The notes: generated from the sequence alone by a model not told the origin. Shown: positions 34,914 to 45,719, counted from the stretch's first letter. The stretch: 64,000 nucleotides of DNA from Rhizobium sp. CIAT894 (GCF_000172795.2 NZ_CP020947.1:4357001-4421000); one strand, 5' to 3'. Numbers and translations: made by a program.

Positions 34914-35789
34914 TTATTTTTTCCGCCGCTGTACCGGATGCACGAGCCGGCGCATCTGCACCATGGCCATCGGCGTCGAAAGGCTGGACGCATCGCTTGC
35001 CAGCATCAACTCATTGCTGCCGCGCTTGACGGCGCGCGCCAGCACCTCGAAAACGCTGGCCGTGGCAAGCTGCAGCGCCTTTTCATCCTCCAGGCCGGAA
35101 AGCAGGCGCGACAGGAAGACCGCGGCAAGCAGGTCGCCGAGACCGTTCGGCGGATTTTCAACGACCCGGTGCTCGGCAAGCAGCGCATGCCGGCCGGAAA
35201 GATAGAGATTGCCGGTACCGCCGGCCATCATCGGCACGGCCGAAGTGACGAGCATGCGCGATGGCCCGAGTGCCAGCGCCGCCTCCATGATCGCACTGTT
35301 ATCGTCAAGCGCCGCCCCCGAAAGCCATGCGAGTTCGTAGCGGTTCGGCGTCGCCAGCGAAGCAAGCGGGATAAGATGATCGCGAATGGCCTCGGCTGTC
35401 GCTTCCGGCACATAGAGGCCACCGAGATCGCCCATGACGGGATCGCAGACATAAAGCAGCTCGGGATTGTTCTGCCTGAGCGCGGCGATCAGCCGGGCAA
35501 CGGAGCGAGCCTGGGCGGCATTGCCGAAATAACCCGAAAGCACCGCCTTGACTTCGCCGATCCAGGGCGCGCGGATCAGATCGTCGATCGCCGCGTCGAA
35601 ATCGGCTTCCGCGAAGGTCAGCCGGGTCGAGCGGCCGTGGCCGGGATGCCAGGGCAGCACGATGGTCGGCAGGGCCCAGACCGGATGGCCGAGCGTCTCC
35701 AGCGCAAAGACTGCCGCCCGGTTTCCGACCGAACCGCGCACCACATGGCTGGAGATGACGATGACTGCGCCCGCTGCATTTTCCGACAT
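34914..35789 (-). CDS. pdxY: PdxY, pyridoxal kinase
   Basis: This 291-residue ribokinase-fold enzyme phosphorylates pyridoxal. It opens VIVISSHVVRGSVGNRAAVF, with PTIVLPWHPGHGRS, VCDPVMGDLGGLYVP and ATPNRYELAWLSG. The C-terminal anion-hole/catalytic loop reads NPPNGLGDLLAAVFL, with Asn-Gly where many family members have Gly-Thr-Gly-Asp; the catalytic Asp is present. The start is set at the ATG at 35789 (MSENAAG). Confidence 0.9.
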   Translation of the reverse strand: MSENAAGAVIVISSHVVRGSVGNRAAVFALETLGHPVWALPTIVLPWHPGHGRSTRLTFAEADFDAAIDDLIRAPWIGEVKAVLSGYFGNAAQARSVARLIAALRQNNPELLYVCDPVMGDLGGLYVPEATAEAIRDHLIPLASLATPNRYELAWLSGAALDDNSAIMEAALALGPSRMLVTSAVPMMAGGTGNLYLSGRHALLAEHRVVENPPNGLGDLLAAVFLSRLLSGLEDEKALQLATASVFEVLARAVKRGSNELMLASDASSLSTPMAMVQMRRLVHPVQRRKK

Positions 35790-35828
35790 GATACCAGGAT
35801 CCGAATGATGATCGCGTTGATGATCTTT

Positions 35829-35846
35829 TTGACGTCGCGCTGTCAA
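35829..35846. promoter_or_regulatory. Inverted repeat TTGAC-N8-GTCAA between pdxY and gdhB
   Basis: The perfect 5-bp arms are centred at 35837-35838 in the 276-bp divergent region. Symmetry of this size suits a dimeric regulator, but I cannot name it. The rest of the region is AT-rich near 35930-36030, with no clear -35/-10 pair, and ends in the gdhB ribosome site GCAGGAGG. Confidence 0.35.
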
Positions 35847-36065
35847 CCATTCTTCACGTGGGCATGGAAATGTGGGGCGAAATGAAAAACCGAAAAAGGG
35901 GCGCTTTCATCCGATTTGGCCAGGAAAGCGGAAAAATCTCCAAGAATTTCCCATTTTCGGCGTCAAAAAAGCATCAAAATGGTCCTTCAGGCCTCCATTT
36001 TAGAGATTTTTTCGAGGAATCTTCTGCTAGCTTGCAGAAAATCAGTCCATTGCAGGAGGCGATCC

Positions 36066-39000
36066 ATGGCTGCCAGAAACAATCCGAAACGGGAAAAGCA
36101 GATCGAAAATGCGCGTAAGATCGCCAAGGCGACAAACGAGCCGCATCTCGATCCGGAAATCCTCTTCGGCCGGGCCAGCAATGACGATCTCGAACTCTAT
36201 ACGGCTGATATGCTGGCGCTCTCCGCAGTGCATTCCGCCAAGGAACTCGCTGCCTGGAACGGCAAGGCGCCGCGCGTCAGCATCGACACCATTGCCGATG
36301 TCACGCCTGACGGCACCGCCGTCTCGGTGCTTTCGGTCACCGATCGGAACATGCCCTTTCTCTATGAATCGGTCATGGGAGAAGTGACGAGCACGCACCG
36401 CGACCTGTTCATGGCCGTGCATCCCATCCTGGTGATCGAAAAAGGCAAGGCACCCACGCTTTATTCCGCCGACCAACCGAGCGATCCGGCGGCGCGGGTC
36501 AGCCACATCCAGCTTCATATCGCCCCGCTCAATTCCGCCCAGGCCGCCGATCTCGTCAAGCGCATCGAAACGGTGCTGGAACAGGTCCGCCTGTCGGTTT
36601 CCGACTGGAAGCCGATGCTCTCCAAGCTCGATGGCGTCATCGCCGAGCTTGCCGCCAACGGCGCCGGCCGCAGGAAGGCCGAACATGCCGAGGCGATCGC
36701 CTTTTTGAGCTGGCTGCGCGACGAGAATTTCACCTTCCTCGGCATGCGCGAATATGTCTATTCCGGCAAGGGTTCCGATGCCAAGGTGGAACGTGACAAG
36801 GGCGCCGGCCTCGGCATTCTCTCCAATCCTGACGTTCTCGTGCTGCGCACCGGCAAGGACGCCGTGACAACGACACCGGAGATTCTTGCCTTCCTCGACG
36901 GTCCCGACTTCCTGATCGTCACCAAGGCGAACGTGAAATCGATCGTCCATCGTCGCGCCTATATGGATTATGTCGGCGTCAAGCGTTTCGACGCCAAGGG
37001 CAACGTCACCGGCGAACTGCGCATCGTCGGTCTTTTCACCTCGACGGCCTATACCTCGCTCGCCGCCGAAATCCCGCTGCTGCGTTCCAAGATCGAGAAA
37101 GTGAAGGAGCATTTCGGCTTCGACCCAATGAGCCATTCCGGCCGCATGCTCGACAACACGCTGGAATCCTATCCGCGCGACGATCTTTTCCAGATCGACA
37201 CGACACTGCTTGCCAGTTTTGCCGAACAGATCAACGATCTGGCCGACCGGCCGCGCGTGCGCGCCCTGCCGCGCATCGACCATTTCGACCGCTTCGTCTC
37301 GGTGATCGTCTACGTGCCGCGCGAGGAATATGATTCGATCGTCCGCGAACGCATCGGCACCTATCTGAAGACGGTCTATGACGGCCGCGTCTCCGCCTAT
37401 TACCCGGCTTTCCCGGAAGGCGGCGTGGCACGCGTGCATTTCATCATCGGCCGTTCCGGCGGCAAGACCCCGCGCATTCCGCAGGCCAAGCTCGAGCAGG
37501 TGATCCGCGAGATTACCGCCCGCTGGGACGATCGTTTCGAGGCGCTGGCCGGACCCAAGGCGCCGAAAATATCGGTCGACCAGGCCTTCCAGGATTCCTT
37601 CACTCCGGAGGAAACGGTGGCCGACCTCGCCGATATCGGTGCCTGCGCCGCCGGCGAGCCGCTTCGTATCCAGTTCTACCATCGCCAGGAAGATGAGGGC
37701 CGGACCCTCTCGCTGAAGATCTTCCACGCCGGCGGCCAGCTGGCGCTGTCGCGCCGCGTGCCGCTTCTGGAAAATCTCGGCTTCAATGTCGTCAGCGAAC
37801 GCACCTTCGACATCGGCGTGCCGGCTGCCGCTGGAGAAACGAAGCTCGTGGTGCTGCACGATATGGAGCTCGAGACCCGCACCGGCGGCGAAATCGATCT
37901 GCAGCGTTATGGCGCCGCTCTCGAGGAGGCTTTCGTCGCCGCCTTCGCCGGCACGATCGACAATGACAGCTTCAACCGGCTGATCCTGTCGGCCGGGCTT
38001 TCGGCACGCGAGGCCAACGTGCTGCGCGCCTATGCGCGTTATCTCCGCCAGGCCGGCATCGCCTATTCGCAGGATTATATCGCAACGACGCTCGACAAAT
38101 ATCCCAGGATTGCCGCCGCGATCTTCCGGCTGTTCCACGATACGCTCGACACCAGGCTTTCGGAAAAGGCCCGCGTCAAGAAGCTTGCCGAGCTGCATCA
38201 GGCGATCGAGGCCGAACTCGCCAACGTGCCGAGCCTGGACGACGACCGCATTCTGCGCCGCTACGTCAATATCGTCGATGCGACGCTGCGTACCAATTAT
38301 TTCCAGAAGAACCCGGACGGGTCGCCGAAGCCGATGCTGGCCTTCAAGCTCGATCCGCACCTCGTCGACGGGTTGCCGGAACCGAAACCCTTCCGCGAAA
38401 TGTTCGTCTACGGCGTCGAGGTCGAAGGCGTGCACCTGCGCTTCGGCAAGGTGGCGCGCGGCGGTCTGCGCTGGTCTGATCGCGCCGAAGATTACCGCAC
38501 CGAAGTGCTCGGCCTCGTCAAGGCGCAGCAGGTGAAGAACGCGGTCATCGTGCCGGTCGGCGCCAAGGGTGGCTTCTATCCGAAGAAACTCCCCGTTGGC
38601 GGCAACCGCGATGAGATTTTCAATGCCGGCCGCGAGGCTTACAAGACCTATATCCGCACGCTGCTGTCGATCACCGACAACATCTCGGGTGCCGAGATCG
38701 TGCCGCCGAAGGATACGGTGAGGCTCGATGGCGACGATCCCTATTTCGTCGTCGCCGCCGACAAGGGCACGGCAACCTTCTCCGACACCGCCAATGCGCT
38801 GGCGCAGGAAGCCGGCTTCTGGCTGGACGACGCCTTCGCCTCCGGCGGCTCGGCCGGTTATGACCATAAGAAGATGGGCATTACCGCCCGCGGCGCCTGG
38901 GAAACCGTCAAACGCCATTTCCGCGAAATGGACATCGACATCCAGACGACCCCCTTCACCGTCGCCGGCGTCGGCGATATGTCGGGCGACGTCTTCGGCA

Positions 39001-40841
39001 ACGGCATGCTGCTCTCTCCCAAGATCAGGCTGATCGCCGCCTTCGATCACCGCGACATCGTCATCGATCCCGATCCAGACATGGAAAAGACGCTGGCCGA
39101 GCGCCAGCGGCTTTTCAACCTGCCGCGCTCGAGCTGGCAGGATTTCGACAAAAGCGTTCTCTCGAAAGGCGCGATGATCATTTCCCGCGCCGCCAAGTCG
39201 GTAACGCTGACGCCGGAGGCGGTTGCCGCGATCGGCATCGACAAGGCGGTGGCGACCCCCTTCGAGATCATGACCGCGATCCTGAAAAGCCCGGTCGACC
39301 TGCTCTGGTTCGGCGGCATCGGCACCTATGTGAAGGCTCCTTCCGAAACCGACACCGAAGTCGGCGACCGCGCCAACGACCCGATCCGCATCACCGCGAC
39401 GGAGGTCCGCGCCAAGGTGATCGGCGAGGGTGCAAACCTCGGCGTCACCCAGAAGGGCCGCATCGCCTACGGCCTCAAGGGCGGACGCTGCAACTCCGAC
39501 GCCATCGACAACTCGGCCGGCGTCAACACCTCGGACGTCGAGGTCAACATCAAGATCGCGCTGGCCGCCGCCATGCATGACGGGCGCCTGACGCGCGCGA
39601 AACGCGACCAGCTTCTGTCGTCGATGACCGACGAGGTGGCGGTACTCGTGCTGCGCAACAACTATCTGCAGTCACTGGCGATCTCGCTGACGGAGCGCAA
39701 GGGCACGGCGAACGGCCTGGAACTTGCGCGTTTCATGACCGTTCTCGAAGGCGCCAAGCAGTTGAACCGCAAGGTCGAGACATTGCCGGACGAAGCGACG
39801 CTGGCCGAGAGATACGCCGCCGGCAAGCCGCTGACCCGGCCGGAAATCGGCGTGCTGGTGTCCTATGCCAAGATCGTGCTCTTCGATGCGCTTGCTGCCA
39901 GCGACCTGCCTGACGATCCCTATTTCACCGCGACGCTTTCCAATTACTTCCCGGTGAAGATGCAGAAGTCGAATGCCGGCGATATATCAGGCCACCGGCT
40001 GAAGCGCGAAATCATCGCGACGGTGCTTGCCAACGAGGCGATCAACCGCGGCGGGCCGAGCTTCACCGTCGCCATGATGGACGCAACGGCGGCTTCGGCT
40101 CCGGAAGTCGTGCGTGCAGCGATCGTCGCCCGCGACGGTTTCGACCTGACCAGGCTCTGGTCCGAGACGGATGCGCTCGACGGCAAGGTGTCCGGTCAGT
40201 TGCAGAACCGCATCTACGAGGAGATCAGCCACAGCTTCATCGTGCTGACACGCCTGCTCCTGAAGACCGGCATGGCCAAGGCCGACATGGCCGAAGTGAT
40301 TAGCCGGCTGCAGGCTGCCCTGAAGAAGCTGAAACCTGCCTTCGCCGAACAGTCGGCCAGCGATGCTGCCGCACGCCAGGCGGAATATGCGCAGGCCGGC
40401 GTGCCCGAAAAACTCGCCGCCGAGATCGCCAATCTCCACAGCTTCGCACTGGTGCCCGAGATCATGCAGATTGCCGAACGCACCGGTGAGCCGCTGGTGC
40501 GCGCCGCAGAGAATTACTTCGCGGTGTCGCAGACCTTCCGCATCGCCCGGCTGCTGGCGGCAGGCGGACGCATCCTTACCTCCGATCATTACGAGAATCT
40601 GGCGTTGGCCCGCAGCATCGACCAGATCGCCAGCGCGAGGCGCGATATCGTCATCTCCGCGCTCTCCGATCACGGCAAGGAGAAGCTTCCCGTCCAGGCC
40701 TGGCATGCGCAGGATCGCATCCGGATCAACCGCATCGTCGAGGAGCTTTCGAGCCTCAGCGACGGCGGCGATCCCAATCTTGCGCGTATTACCGTTGCTG
40801 CAGGTATCCTGACCGATCTTGCGCGCGACCGGGTGAGGTGA
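36066..40841 (+). CDS. gdhB: NAD-specific glutamate dehydrogenase, large (about 180 kDa) type
   Basis: This 1591-residue enzyme oxidatively deaminates glutamate to 2-oxoglutarate and ammonium. It has a long N-terminal regulatory part with ACT-like segments, then the catalytic core: KVARGGLRWSDRAEDYRTEVLGL, VPVGAKGGFYPKK with the active Lys, DKGTATFSDTAN, SGGSAGYDHKKMGITARGAWE, VAGVGDMSGDVFGNGML, and GEGANLGVTQKGRIAYG. A further C-terminal extension follows. The ATG at 36066 has GCAGGAGG upstream and gives the normal length; the frame is open to 35916. The symbol gdhB is used for this family in some genera. Confidence 0.95.
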   Translation: MAARNNPKREKQIENARKIAKATNEPHLDPEILFGRASNDDLELYTADMLALSAVHSAKELAAWNGKAPRVSIDTIADVTPDGTAVSVLSVTDRNMPFLYESVMGEVTSTHRDLFMAVHPILVIEKGKAPTLYSADQPSDPAARVSHIQLHIAPLNSAQAADLVKRIETVLEQVRLSVSDWKPMLSKLDGVIAELAANGAGRRKAEHAEAIAFLSWLRDENFTFLGMREYVYSGKGSDAKVERDKGAGLGILSNPDVLVLRTGKDAVTTTPEILAFLDGPDFLIVTKANVKSIVHRRAYMDYVGVKRFDAKGNVTGELRIVGLFTSTAYTSLAAEIPLLRSKIEKVKEHFGFDPMSHSGRMLDNTLESYPRDDLFQIDTTLLASFAEQINDLADRPRVRALPRIDHFDRFVSVIVYVPREEYDSIVRERIGTYLKTVYDGRVSAYYPAFPEGGVARVHFIIGRSGGKTPRIPQAKLEQVIREITARWDDRFEALAGPKAPKISVDQAFQDSFTPEETVADLADIGACAAGEPLRIQFYHRQEDEGRTLSLKIFHAGGQLALSRRVPLLENLGFNVVSERTFDIGVPAAAGETKLVVLHDMELETRTGGEIDLQRYGAALEEAFVAAFAGTIDNDSFNRLILSAGLSAREANVLRAYARYLRQAGIAYSQDYIATTLDKYPRIAAAIFRLFHDTLDTRLSEKARVKKLAELHQAIEAELANVPSLDDDRILRRYVNIVDATLRTNYFQKNPDGSPKPMLAFKLDPHLVDGLPEPKPFREMFVYGVEVEGVHLRFGKVARGGLRWSDRAEDYRTEVLGLVKAQQVKNAVIVPVGAKGGFYPKKLPVGGNRDEIFNAGREAYKTYIRTLLSITDNISGAEIVPPKDTVRLDGDDPYFVVAADKGTATFSDTANALAQEAGFWLDDAFASGGSAGYDHKKMGITARGAWETVKRHFREMDIDIQTTPFTVAGVGDMSGDVFGNGMLLSPKIRLIAAFDHRDIVIDPDPDMEKTLAERQRLFNLPRSSWQDFDKSVLSKGAMIISRAAKSVTLTPEAVAAIGIDKAVATPFEIMTAILKSPVDLLWFGGIGTYVKAPSETDTEVGDRANDPIRITATEVRAKVIGEGANLGVTQKGRIAYGLKGGRCNSDAIDNSAGVNTSDVEVNIKIALAAAMHDGRLTRAKRDQLLSSMTDEVAVLVLRNNYLQSLAISLTERKGTANGLELARFMTVLEGAKQLNRKVETLPDEATLAERYAAGKPLTRPEIGVLVSYAKIVLFDALAASDLPDDPYFTATLSNYFPVKMQKSNAGDISGHRLKREIIATVLANEAINRGGPSFTVAMMDATAASAPEVVRAAIVARDGFDLTRLWSETDALDGKVSGQLQNRIYEEISHSFIVLTRLLLKTGMAKADMAEVISRLQAALKKLKPAFAEQSASDAAARQAEYAQAGVPEKLAAEIANLHSFALVPEIMQIAERTGEPLVRAAENYFAVSQTFRIARLLAAGGRILTSDHYENLALARSIDQIASARRDIVISALSDHGKEKLPVQAWHAQDRIRINRIVEELSSLSDGGDPNLARITVAAGILTDLARDRVR

Positions 40842-40866
40842 GACAGTCCGCTGCAAAAAGGAGCGG

Positions 40867-42255
40867 ATGGTGAATCGCATCGACTGGACAGGAACGCAGC
40901 CGCCGAAAGCCACGGAGAAGGGCATCTGGGGGTGGATGTTCTTCGATTGGGCAGCGCAGCCCTTCTTCACCGTGGTCACCACCTTTATCTTCGGGCCTTA
41001 TTTCGTTTCCCGGCTGACCAATGACCCGGTGTCCGCGCAGACGACGTGGAGCAACATGGCGACGATCTCCTCAGTGATCATCGCCCTGCTTTCACCCGTG
41101 CTCGGCTCGATTGCCGATCAGTCCGGCGCCCGCAAACCCTGGATCGGCTTCTTCGCGATCATCAAAATCATAAGCCTCTTCGGCCTGTGGTTCGCAGCCC
41201 CCGGCTCGCCTGTCCTCTATCCCGTCATTTTCATGATCCTCGCCTCGATCTCGGCCGAGTTCTCGATCGTCTTCAACGATTCGATGATGCCGCGCCTGGT
41301 CGCCAAACACGAGGTCGGCAAGCTCTCCAACACCGCCTGGGGGCTTGGTTACCTCGGCGGCATGATCGTGCTCATCGCCGTCGTGACGCTTTTGGCGGCG
41401 AGCCCTGAGAGCGGCAAGACCATCCTAGGCCTCGACCCGCTGTTCGGCCTCGATCCGAAGACCGGCCAGGATGCCCGCATTACCGGGCCGATTTCAGCCG
41501 TCTGGTATCTGATTTTCATCCTGCCGATGTTCTTATTCACGCCGGATGTCGGCAGGGGCCTGCCTTTCGGCACGGCCGTCCGCTCCGGTCTGCGGGAACT
41601 CAAAAACACGCTTGGCGAACTCAGGGAACGCCGCGGCATCCTGAGATTTCTCATCGCCCGGATGATCTACCAGGATGGCGTCAACGGGCTGCTGATCCTC
41701 GGCGGCATCTTCGCGGCTGGCATGTTCGGCTGGGCGACGATCGAGATCGGCATTTACGGCATCATCCTCAATGTCGTCGCCATCTTCGGCTGCCTGATCG
41801 CTGGCCGCATCGACAGGGGTGTCGGTTCCAAGGTGACCGTCGTCATCAGCCTCACCATGCTGCTTCTCGCCACCATCGGCATCATCTCGACGGGACCGGG
41901 TTATACGCTCTTCGGATTGATGCCGCTGCCGACGGCCGATTCCGGCGGCCTCTTCGGCACTGCGGCGGAGAAGGCCTATATCCTCTACGGTCTGCTGATC
42001 GGCTTCGCCTTCGGCCCGATGCAGGCCTCGTCGCGCTCCTATCTCGCCCGCAGCGTCAACCCGGAGGAAGCTGGCCGCTACTTCGGCATCTACGCGCTTT
42101 CGGGGCGCGCCACGAGTTTCATGGCGACGCTGCTCTTCTCGCTGGTGACCTATATGAGCGGATCACCGCGGCTCGGAATGGCAACGCTGATCCTGTTCCT
42201 CGCCGGTGGCTTGGCGCTGTTGGTCCGTACGCCCTATCCGGCCGACCGCGCGTAG
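40867..42255 (+). CDS. MFS transporter of the UMF1/Atg22-like group
   Basis: This 462-residue membrane protein has about 12 helices. The signature is the N-terminal WGWMFFDWAAQPFFTVVTTFIFGPYF segment and the later FGPMQASSRSYLARSVNPEEAGRYFG, both typical of Atg22-like MFS proteins (UMF1 domain). In yeast Atg22 exports amino acids from the vacuole; in bacteria the role is unknown. It lies 25 nt after the gdhB stop with GGAG before the ATG, so a shared transcript is likely. Confidence 0.9.
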   Translation: MVNRIDWTGTQPPKATEKGIWGWMFFDWAAQPFFTVVTTFIFGPYFVSRLTNDPVSAQTTWSNMATISSVIIALLSPVLGSIADQSGARKPWIGFFAIIKIISLFGLWFAAPGSPVLYPVIFMILASISAEFSIVFNDSMMPRLVAKHEVGKLSNTAWGLGYLGGMIVLIAVVTLLAASPESGKTILGLDPLFGLDPKTGQDARITGPISAVWYLIFILPMFLFTPDVGRGLPFGTAVRSGLRELKNTLGELRERRGILRFLIARMIYQDGVNGLLILGGIFAAGMFGWATIEIGIYGIILNVVAIFGCLIAGRIDRGVGSKVTVVISLTMLLLATIGIISTGPGYTLFGLMPLPTADSGGLFGTAAEKAYILYGLLIGFAFGPMQASSRSYLARSVNPEEAGRYFGIYALSGRATSFMATLLFSLVTYMSGSPRLGMATLILFLAGGLALLVRTPYPADRA

Positions 42256-42304
42256 GAAACGCTACGCACGCCCGGACGGCACGGAAACATGCGGCAGGCC
42301 CGAT

Positions 42305-43921
42305 TCAGTGACGGAAATGGCGCATGCCGGTGAAGACCATGGCGACGCCGTGTTCGTTGGCGGCATCGATGACTTCCTGGTCGCGCATCGAGCCGCCCGG
42401 CTGGATAACCGCCGTCGCCCCTGCGGCGATCATCGACAGAAGACCATCGGCGAAAGGCAGGAAAGCTTCGGAGGCGACTGCCGAGCCATGCGTCATCGGC
42501 ACTGGAAGGCCGAGCGCCTTGGCCGCTTCTTCGGCCTTCAGCGCAGCGATACGGGCGGAATCGACCCGGCTCATTTGACCGGCGCCGATGCCGGCCGTCT
42601 GGCCGTCCTTGGCATAGACCACGGCATTCGATTTCACATGTTTGCCGACCTTGAAGGCGAACTTCATATCCTCAAGCTCCTGCGCCGTCGGCGCGCGCCT
42701 GGTGACGACCTTGAGTTCCAGATCCTCGACCATGCCGTTGTCGCGGCTCTGGACCAGCAGGCCGCCGGAAACGGTCTTCGCCGTCAGGCCCGCAGCCCGC
42801 GGATCGGGCAGGCCGCCGGCAGACAGCAGCCGCAGGTTCGGCTTCCGGGCGACGATTGCCTTCGCCTCGTCGGTGACATCGGGCGCGATGATCACCTCGG
42901 TGAAGAGCTTGACGATTTCCTCGGCCGTTTCGGCATCAAGCGTCCGGTTAAGCGCGATAATGCCGCCGAAGGCGGACACGCTGTCGCAGGCAAGCGCGCG
43001 GCGATAGGCCTCGACCAGGCTTGATCCGGTGGCAACACCGCAGGGATTGGCATGTTTGATGATGGCGCAGGCCGGCGCCTTCTCGGGCAGGAATTCGGCG
43101 ACCAGCTCGTAGGCGGCATCGGTATCGTTGATGTTGTTGTAGGAGAGCTGCTTGCCCTGGAGAAGGGCAGCCGTCGACACACCCGGGCGCTTCTCGCCGG
43201 TGACGTAGAAGGCGGCCTTCTGGTGCGGATTTTCGCCGTAGCGCATCTCCTCCTTCAGCGCGCCGCCGATAACCCGGTGGCGCGGCGTGTCGATCGACAG
43301 CGCTTCGGCGAACCAGTTGGAAATCATAGCGTCATAGGCGGCGGTGCGGGCATAGGCCTTGGCGGCCATGCGCTGGCGGAAGGCATAGGCGGTCTTGCCG
43401 TCATCCGCGGAAAGCTGCTCCAGGAATTCAGCATAGTCGGCCGGATCGGTCAGCGTCGTCACATAGGCATGGTTCTTGGCGGATGCGCGGATCATCGCCG
43501 GTCCGCCGATATCGATATTCTCGACGGTCGTCGGATAATCGCCGCCGGCCGCCCGCACCTCCTCGAAGGGGTAGAGATTGATGACGGCGAGGTCGATGCC
43601 CTCGATGCCGTGCTTCTTCATCGCCTCCTGATGCTCGCTATCGTCGCGGATCGCCAGCAAGCCGCCATGCACTGTGGGATGCAGCGTCTTGACCCGCCCG
43701 TCCATGATCTCGGGAAAGCCGGTGATTTCGGAGACATCGGTGACGGCAAGGCCGGCGGCGGCGATCGCCTTGTAAGTGCCGCCGGTCGACAGCAGCCGCA
43801 CGCCTCGGTCCGACAATGAGCGCGCAAGCTCGACAATCCCGGTCTTGTCGAAGACCGAAAGCAGCGCGGTCTTGATTTCGACCTTGTCGGGGGCGGGGAT
43901 CTTCTTGGAAATGACGGCCAT
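42305..43921 (-). CDS. purH: PurH, AICAR transformylase / IMP cyclohydrolase
   Basis: This 538-residue bifunctional enzyme catalyses the last two steps of IMP synthesis. The N-terminal MGS-like cyclohydrolase domain shows [22 protein letters not shown] and [13 protein letters not shown]. The AICAR transformylase domain shows [29 protein letters not shown], and the closing [17 protein letters not shown] and [21 protein letters not shown]. It follows the heparinase-like gene by 151 nt. Confidence 0.97.
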   Translation of the reverse strand: MAVISKKIPAPDKVEIKTALLSVFDKTGIVELARSLSDRGVRLLSTGGTYKAIAAAGLAVTDVSEITGFPEIMDGRVKTLHPTVHGGLLAIRDDSEHQEAMKKHGIEGIDLAVINLYPFEEVRAAGGDYPTTVENIDIGGPAMIRASAKNHAYVTTLTDPADYAEFLEQLSADDGKTAYAFRQRMAAKAYARTAAYDAMISNWFAEALSIDTPRHRVIGGALKEEMRYGENPHQKAAFYVTGEKRPGVSTAALLQGKQLSYNNINDTDAAYELVAEFLPEKAPACAIIKHANPCGVATGSSLVEAYRRALACDSVSAFGGIIALNRTLDAETAEEIVKLFTEVIIAPDVTDEAKAIVARKPNLRLLSAGGLPDPRAAGLTAKTVSGGLLVQSRDNGMVEDLELKVVTRRAPTAQELEDMKFAFKVGKHVKSNAVVYAKDGQTAGIGAGQMSRVDSARIAALKAEEAAKALGLPVPMTHGSAVASEAFLPFADGLLSMIAAGATAVIQPGGSMRDQEVIDAANEHGVAMVFTGMRHFRH

Positions 43922-44072
43922 GAAACCTTCTCCGTTCGGGCTCCGGGAGACATCCGATTGGGTTAGAGCAGGATTCGGATTTCAGGCCGGCTTGGGCCTA
44001 AGATCATCCTGCCCCAGGACGCTCGCATTGTGAGGCCGCGTTAGCACAGCTTCGCCGCCGCGCAAACAGGTG

Positions 44073-45719
44073 CTATCCCTTGCGGGACAAAAACCAGCGG
44101 ATTTCCGTCTTCTCGGCAAGATCGAAGTCGATCTCGATCTGGTCCGAACCGCAAATGCCGGAGCTGTCGGCAAAGAAGATATCCTCGGTGATCAGCACTT
44201 CATTGCCGGGCGCGGAAAACTGCCAGCTTTCGCCATCCGGCGCCGTCAACAGCACGGACTCGCCGTCGCTCTGATGCAGGACGATCGAGGGATGGATATG
44301 AAAACGGGCGACAGCCTTCAGCGGCTCCTCACTCTGACGGCCATCCCGGACGACGAGCCGGTCGCGGCCGGTCACGATCGAGCCCGCGGCATTGAGTGTC
44401 AGTTCACGCTCGTGCAGCACCCCGAACGCCCTGATATAACCGTCATGGCTGAGTTTGATGCTGTCGCGTCCGTCCTCCGTTTCGGCACGTTCGACGGTGA
44501 CCGTCTTGACCGGTTCGGTGATCGCGTGATTGAGGAAGGGCGAGGGCGAAAAACGGCTGGACGAGGTGTCGTTCAGGATGACGGTCGAATGCGCCGCCGT
44601 CGTGCGGGCCATCTGGACATAGCGGTGCCCGGCAAATTTCGGCGAGCCGGAATTGACGATGAAGCGGTGGCGGCCGGACGACATTTCGAAGGAGAGGCTG
44701 CCGGCATGCACGGTCCGCAGCGCGCCTCCCGAAGGCGGCGTGCCGGCATCGGCAATGATCACCGTTTTTCCTCCGGAAAGCCGCTGATAGCGCGAATGCG
44801 GCAAAGCCTTGAACGGCTGGCCGGCGGTCTCGTCATAGCGCAGCACCGAGATCAACTCGTTTGCCAGCGTCGAGGTCGCCCCGTTGAACAGCGCCAGATC
44901 TCCGTCCTGATGGCGAAAGAATCGCAATGCCGGATACATCCGGTCGATGCCGGAGATCAGTTTCTGCGGCAGGTCGTGACCGAGATTGACATAGGTCTGC
45001 CTGAGCGGCAGCAGATCGAGCAGCAATTCCAGGCCGATACGCGGATTGCGGGAGATATGGCCGCCATCCGGCAGAATCTGGCTATCGAATTCGCGGTCGA
45101 GCGCCTGCGCCGCCCGCCTGAGGGTGGAGGCGCGGGTCGGCATGGCGACGGAGGCCATGGCGAGCGCGATGCGCAGCCGAAACAACTCCAGGCCGCCAAG
45201 CGTATAGGGCGCCATGCGATGCAGGAACCTCACCTGGAACGCCAGCGACTTCATGAAGCGGCGATAGAAGCTGCGGTCGGCATTCTGCAGCACGACAGGC
45301 GAATGCGACAGCCAGGCGATGACACGCTGGGCGGTGATGTCGATCTCCCAGGCAATGCCTTCCATGCGGCCGGCATGGATGGAAAGCCAGCTGTCGACGA
45401 TCGCACGGGCGGCGGCCGAACTGCGCTCCGACTTGTTCGCCCGCATGTGCCGCAGCCAGCCGAAGCTGTGCAGGCGAGTGGCGAAGGGGCGCGAGGGCAG
45501 GGTGAAGGTGAAGGGTGACTTTCCACCCGTTTCCAGCATGCGCCCGGCCAGCAGAAACCGGCCGTTGAGAATTTCGTCGGCCACATGCGAATCGATGCTG
45601 CGGAGATCGGTCGGCGCGACGATCAGACGCTCGGGCACGTTGATCGAATGGCGGAAGAGCTTCAGGCGCAGCAACGCGACGCGGCGCAAGGCGCGCCGCC
45701 AAGCCTCCCGAACATACAT
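44073..45719 (-). CDS. Heparinase II/III-family protein
   Basis: This protein has about 548 residues. An alpha/alpha-toroid N-terminal part (IAWEIDITAQRVIAWLSHSPVVL, LLDLLPLRQTYVNLG) is followed by a C-terminal beta-sandwich with HRFIVNSGSPKFAGHRYVQMARTTAAHSTVILND, the Heparinase II/III signature that includes the conserved His. The family cleaves acidic polysaccharides. No signal peptide is apparent, so the substrate and location are unclear. The alternative start is 45746. Gaps on either side (43922-44072 and 45720-45963) show nothing I can name. Confidence 0.88.
   Translation of the reverse strand: MYVREAWRRALRRVALLRLKLFRHSINVPERLIVAPTDLRSIDSHVADEILNGRFLLAGRMLETGGKSPFTFTLPSRPFATRLHSFGWLRHMRANKSERSSAAARAIVDSWLSIHAGRMEGIAWEIDITAQRVIAWLSHSPVVLQNADRSFYRRFMKSLAFQVRFLHRMAPYTLGGLELFRLRIALAMASVAMPTRASTLRRAAQALDREFDSQILPDGGHISRNPRIGLELLLDLLPLRQTYVNLGHDLPQKLISGIDRMYPALRFFRHQDGDLALFNGATSTLANELISVLRYDETAGQPFKALPHSRYQRLSGGKTVIIADAGTPPSGGALRTVHAGSLSFEMSSGRHRFIVNSGSPKFAGHRYVQMARTTAAHSTVILNDTSSSRFSPSPFLNHAITEPVKTVTVERAETEDGRDSIKLSHDGYIRAFGVLHERELTLNAAGSIVTGRDRLVVRDGRQSEEPLKAVARFHIHPSIVLHQSDGESVLLTAPDGESWQFSAPGNEVLITEDIFFADSSGICGSDQIEIDFDLAEKTEIRWFLSRKG

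Noticed and set aside
36042..39578. A 1178-codon open frame on the minus strand opposite gdhB
   Set aside because: It is antisense to a full, motif-rich glutamate dehydrogenase. Its composition reflects high-GC codon bias of the real gene, and no domain is visible.
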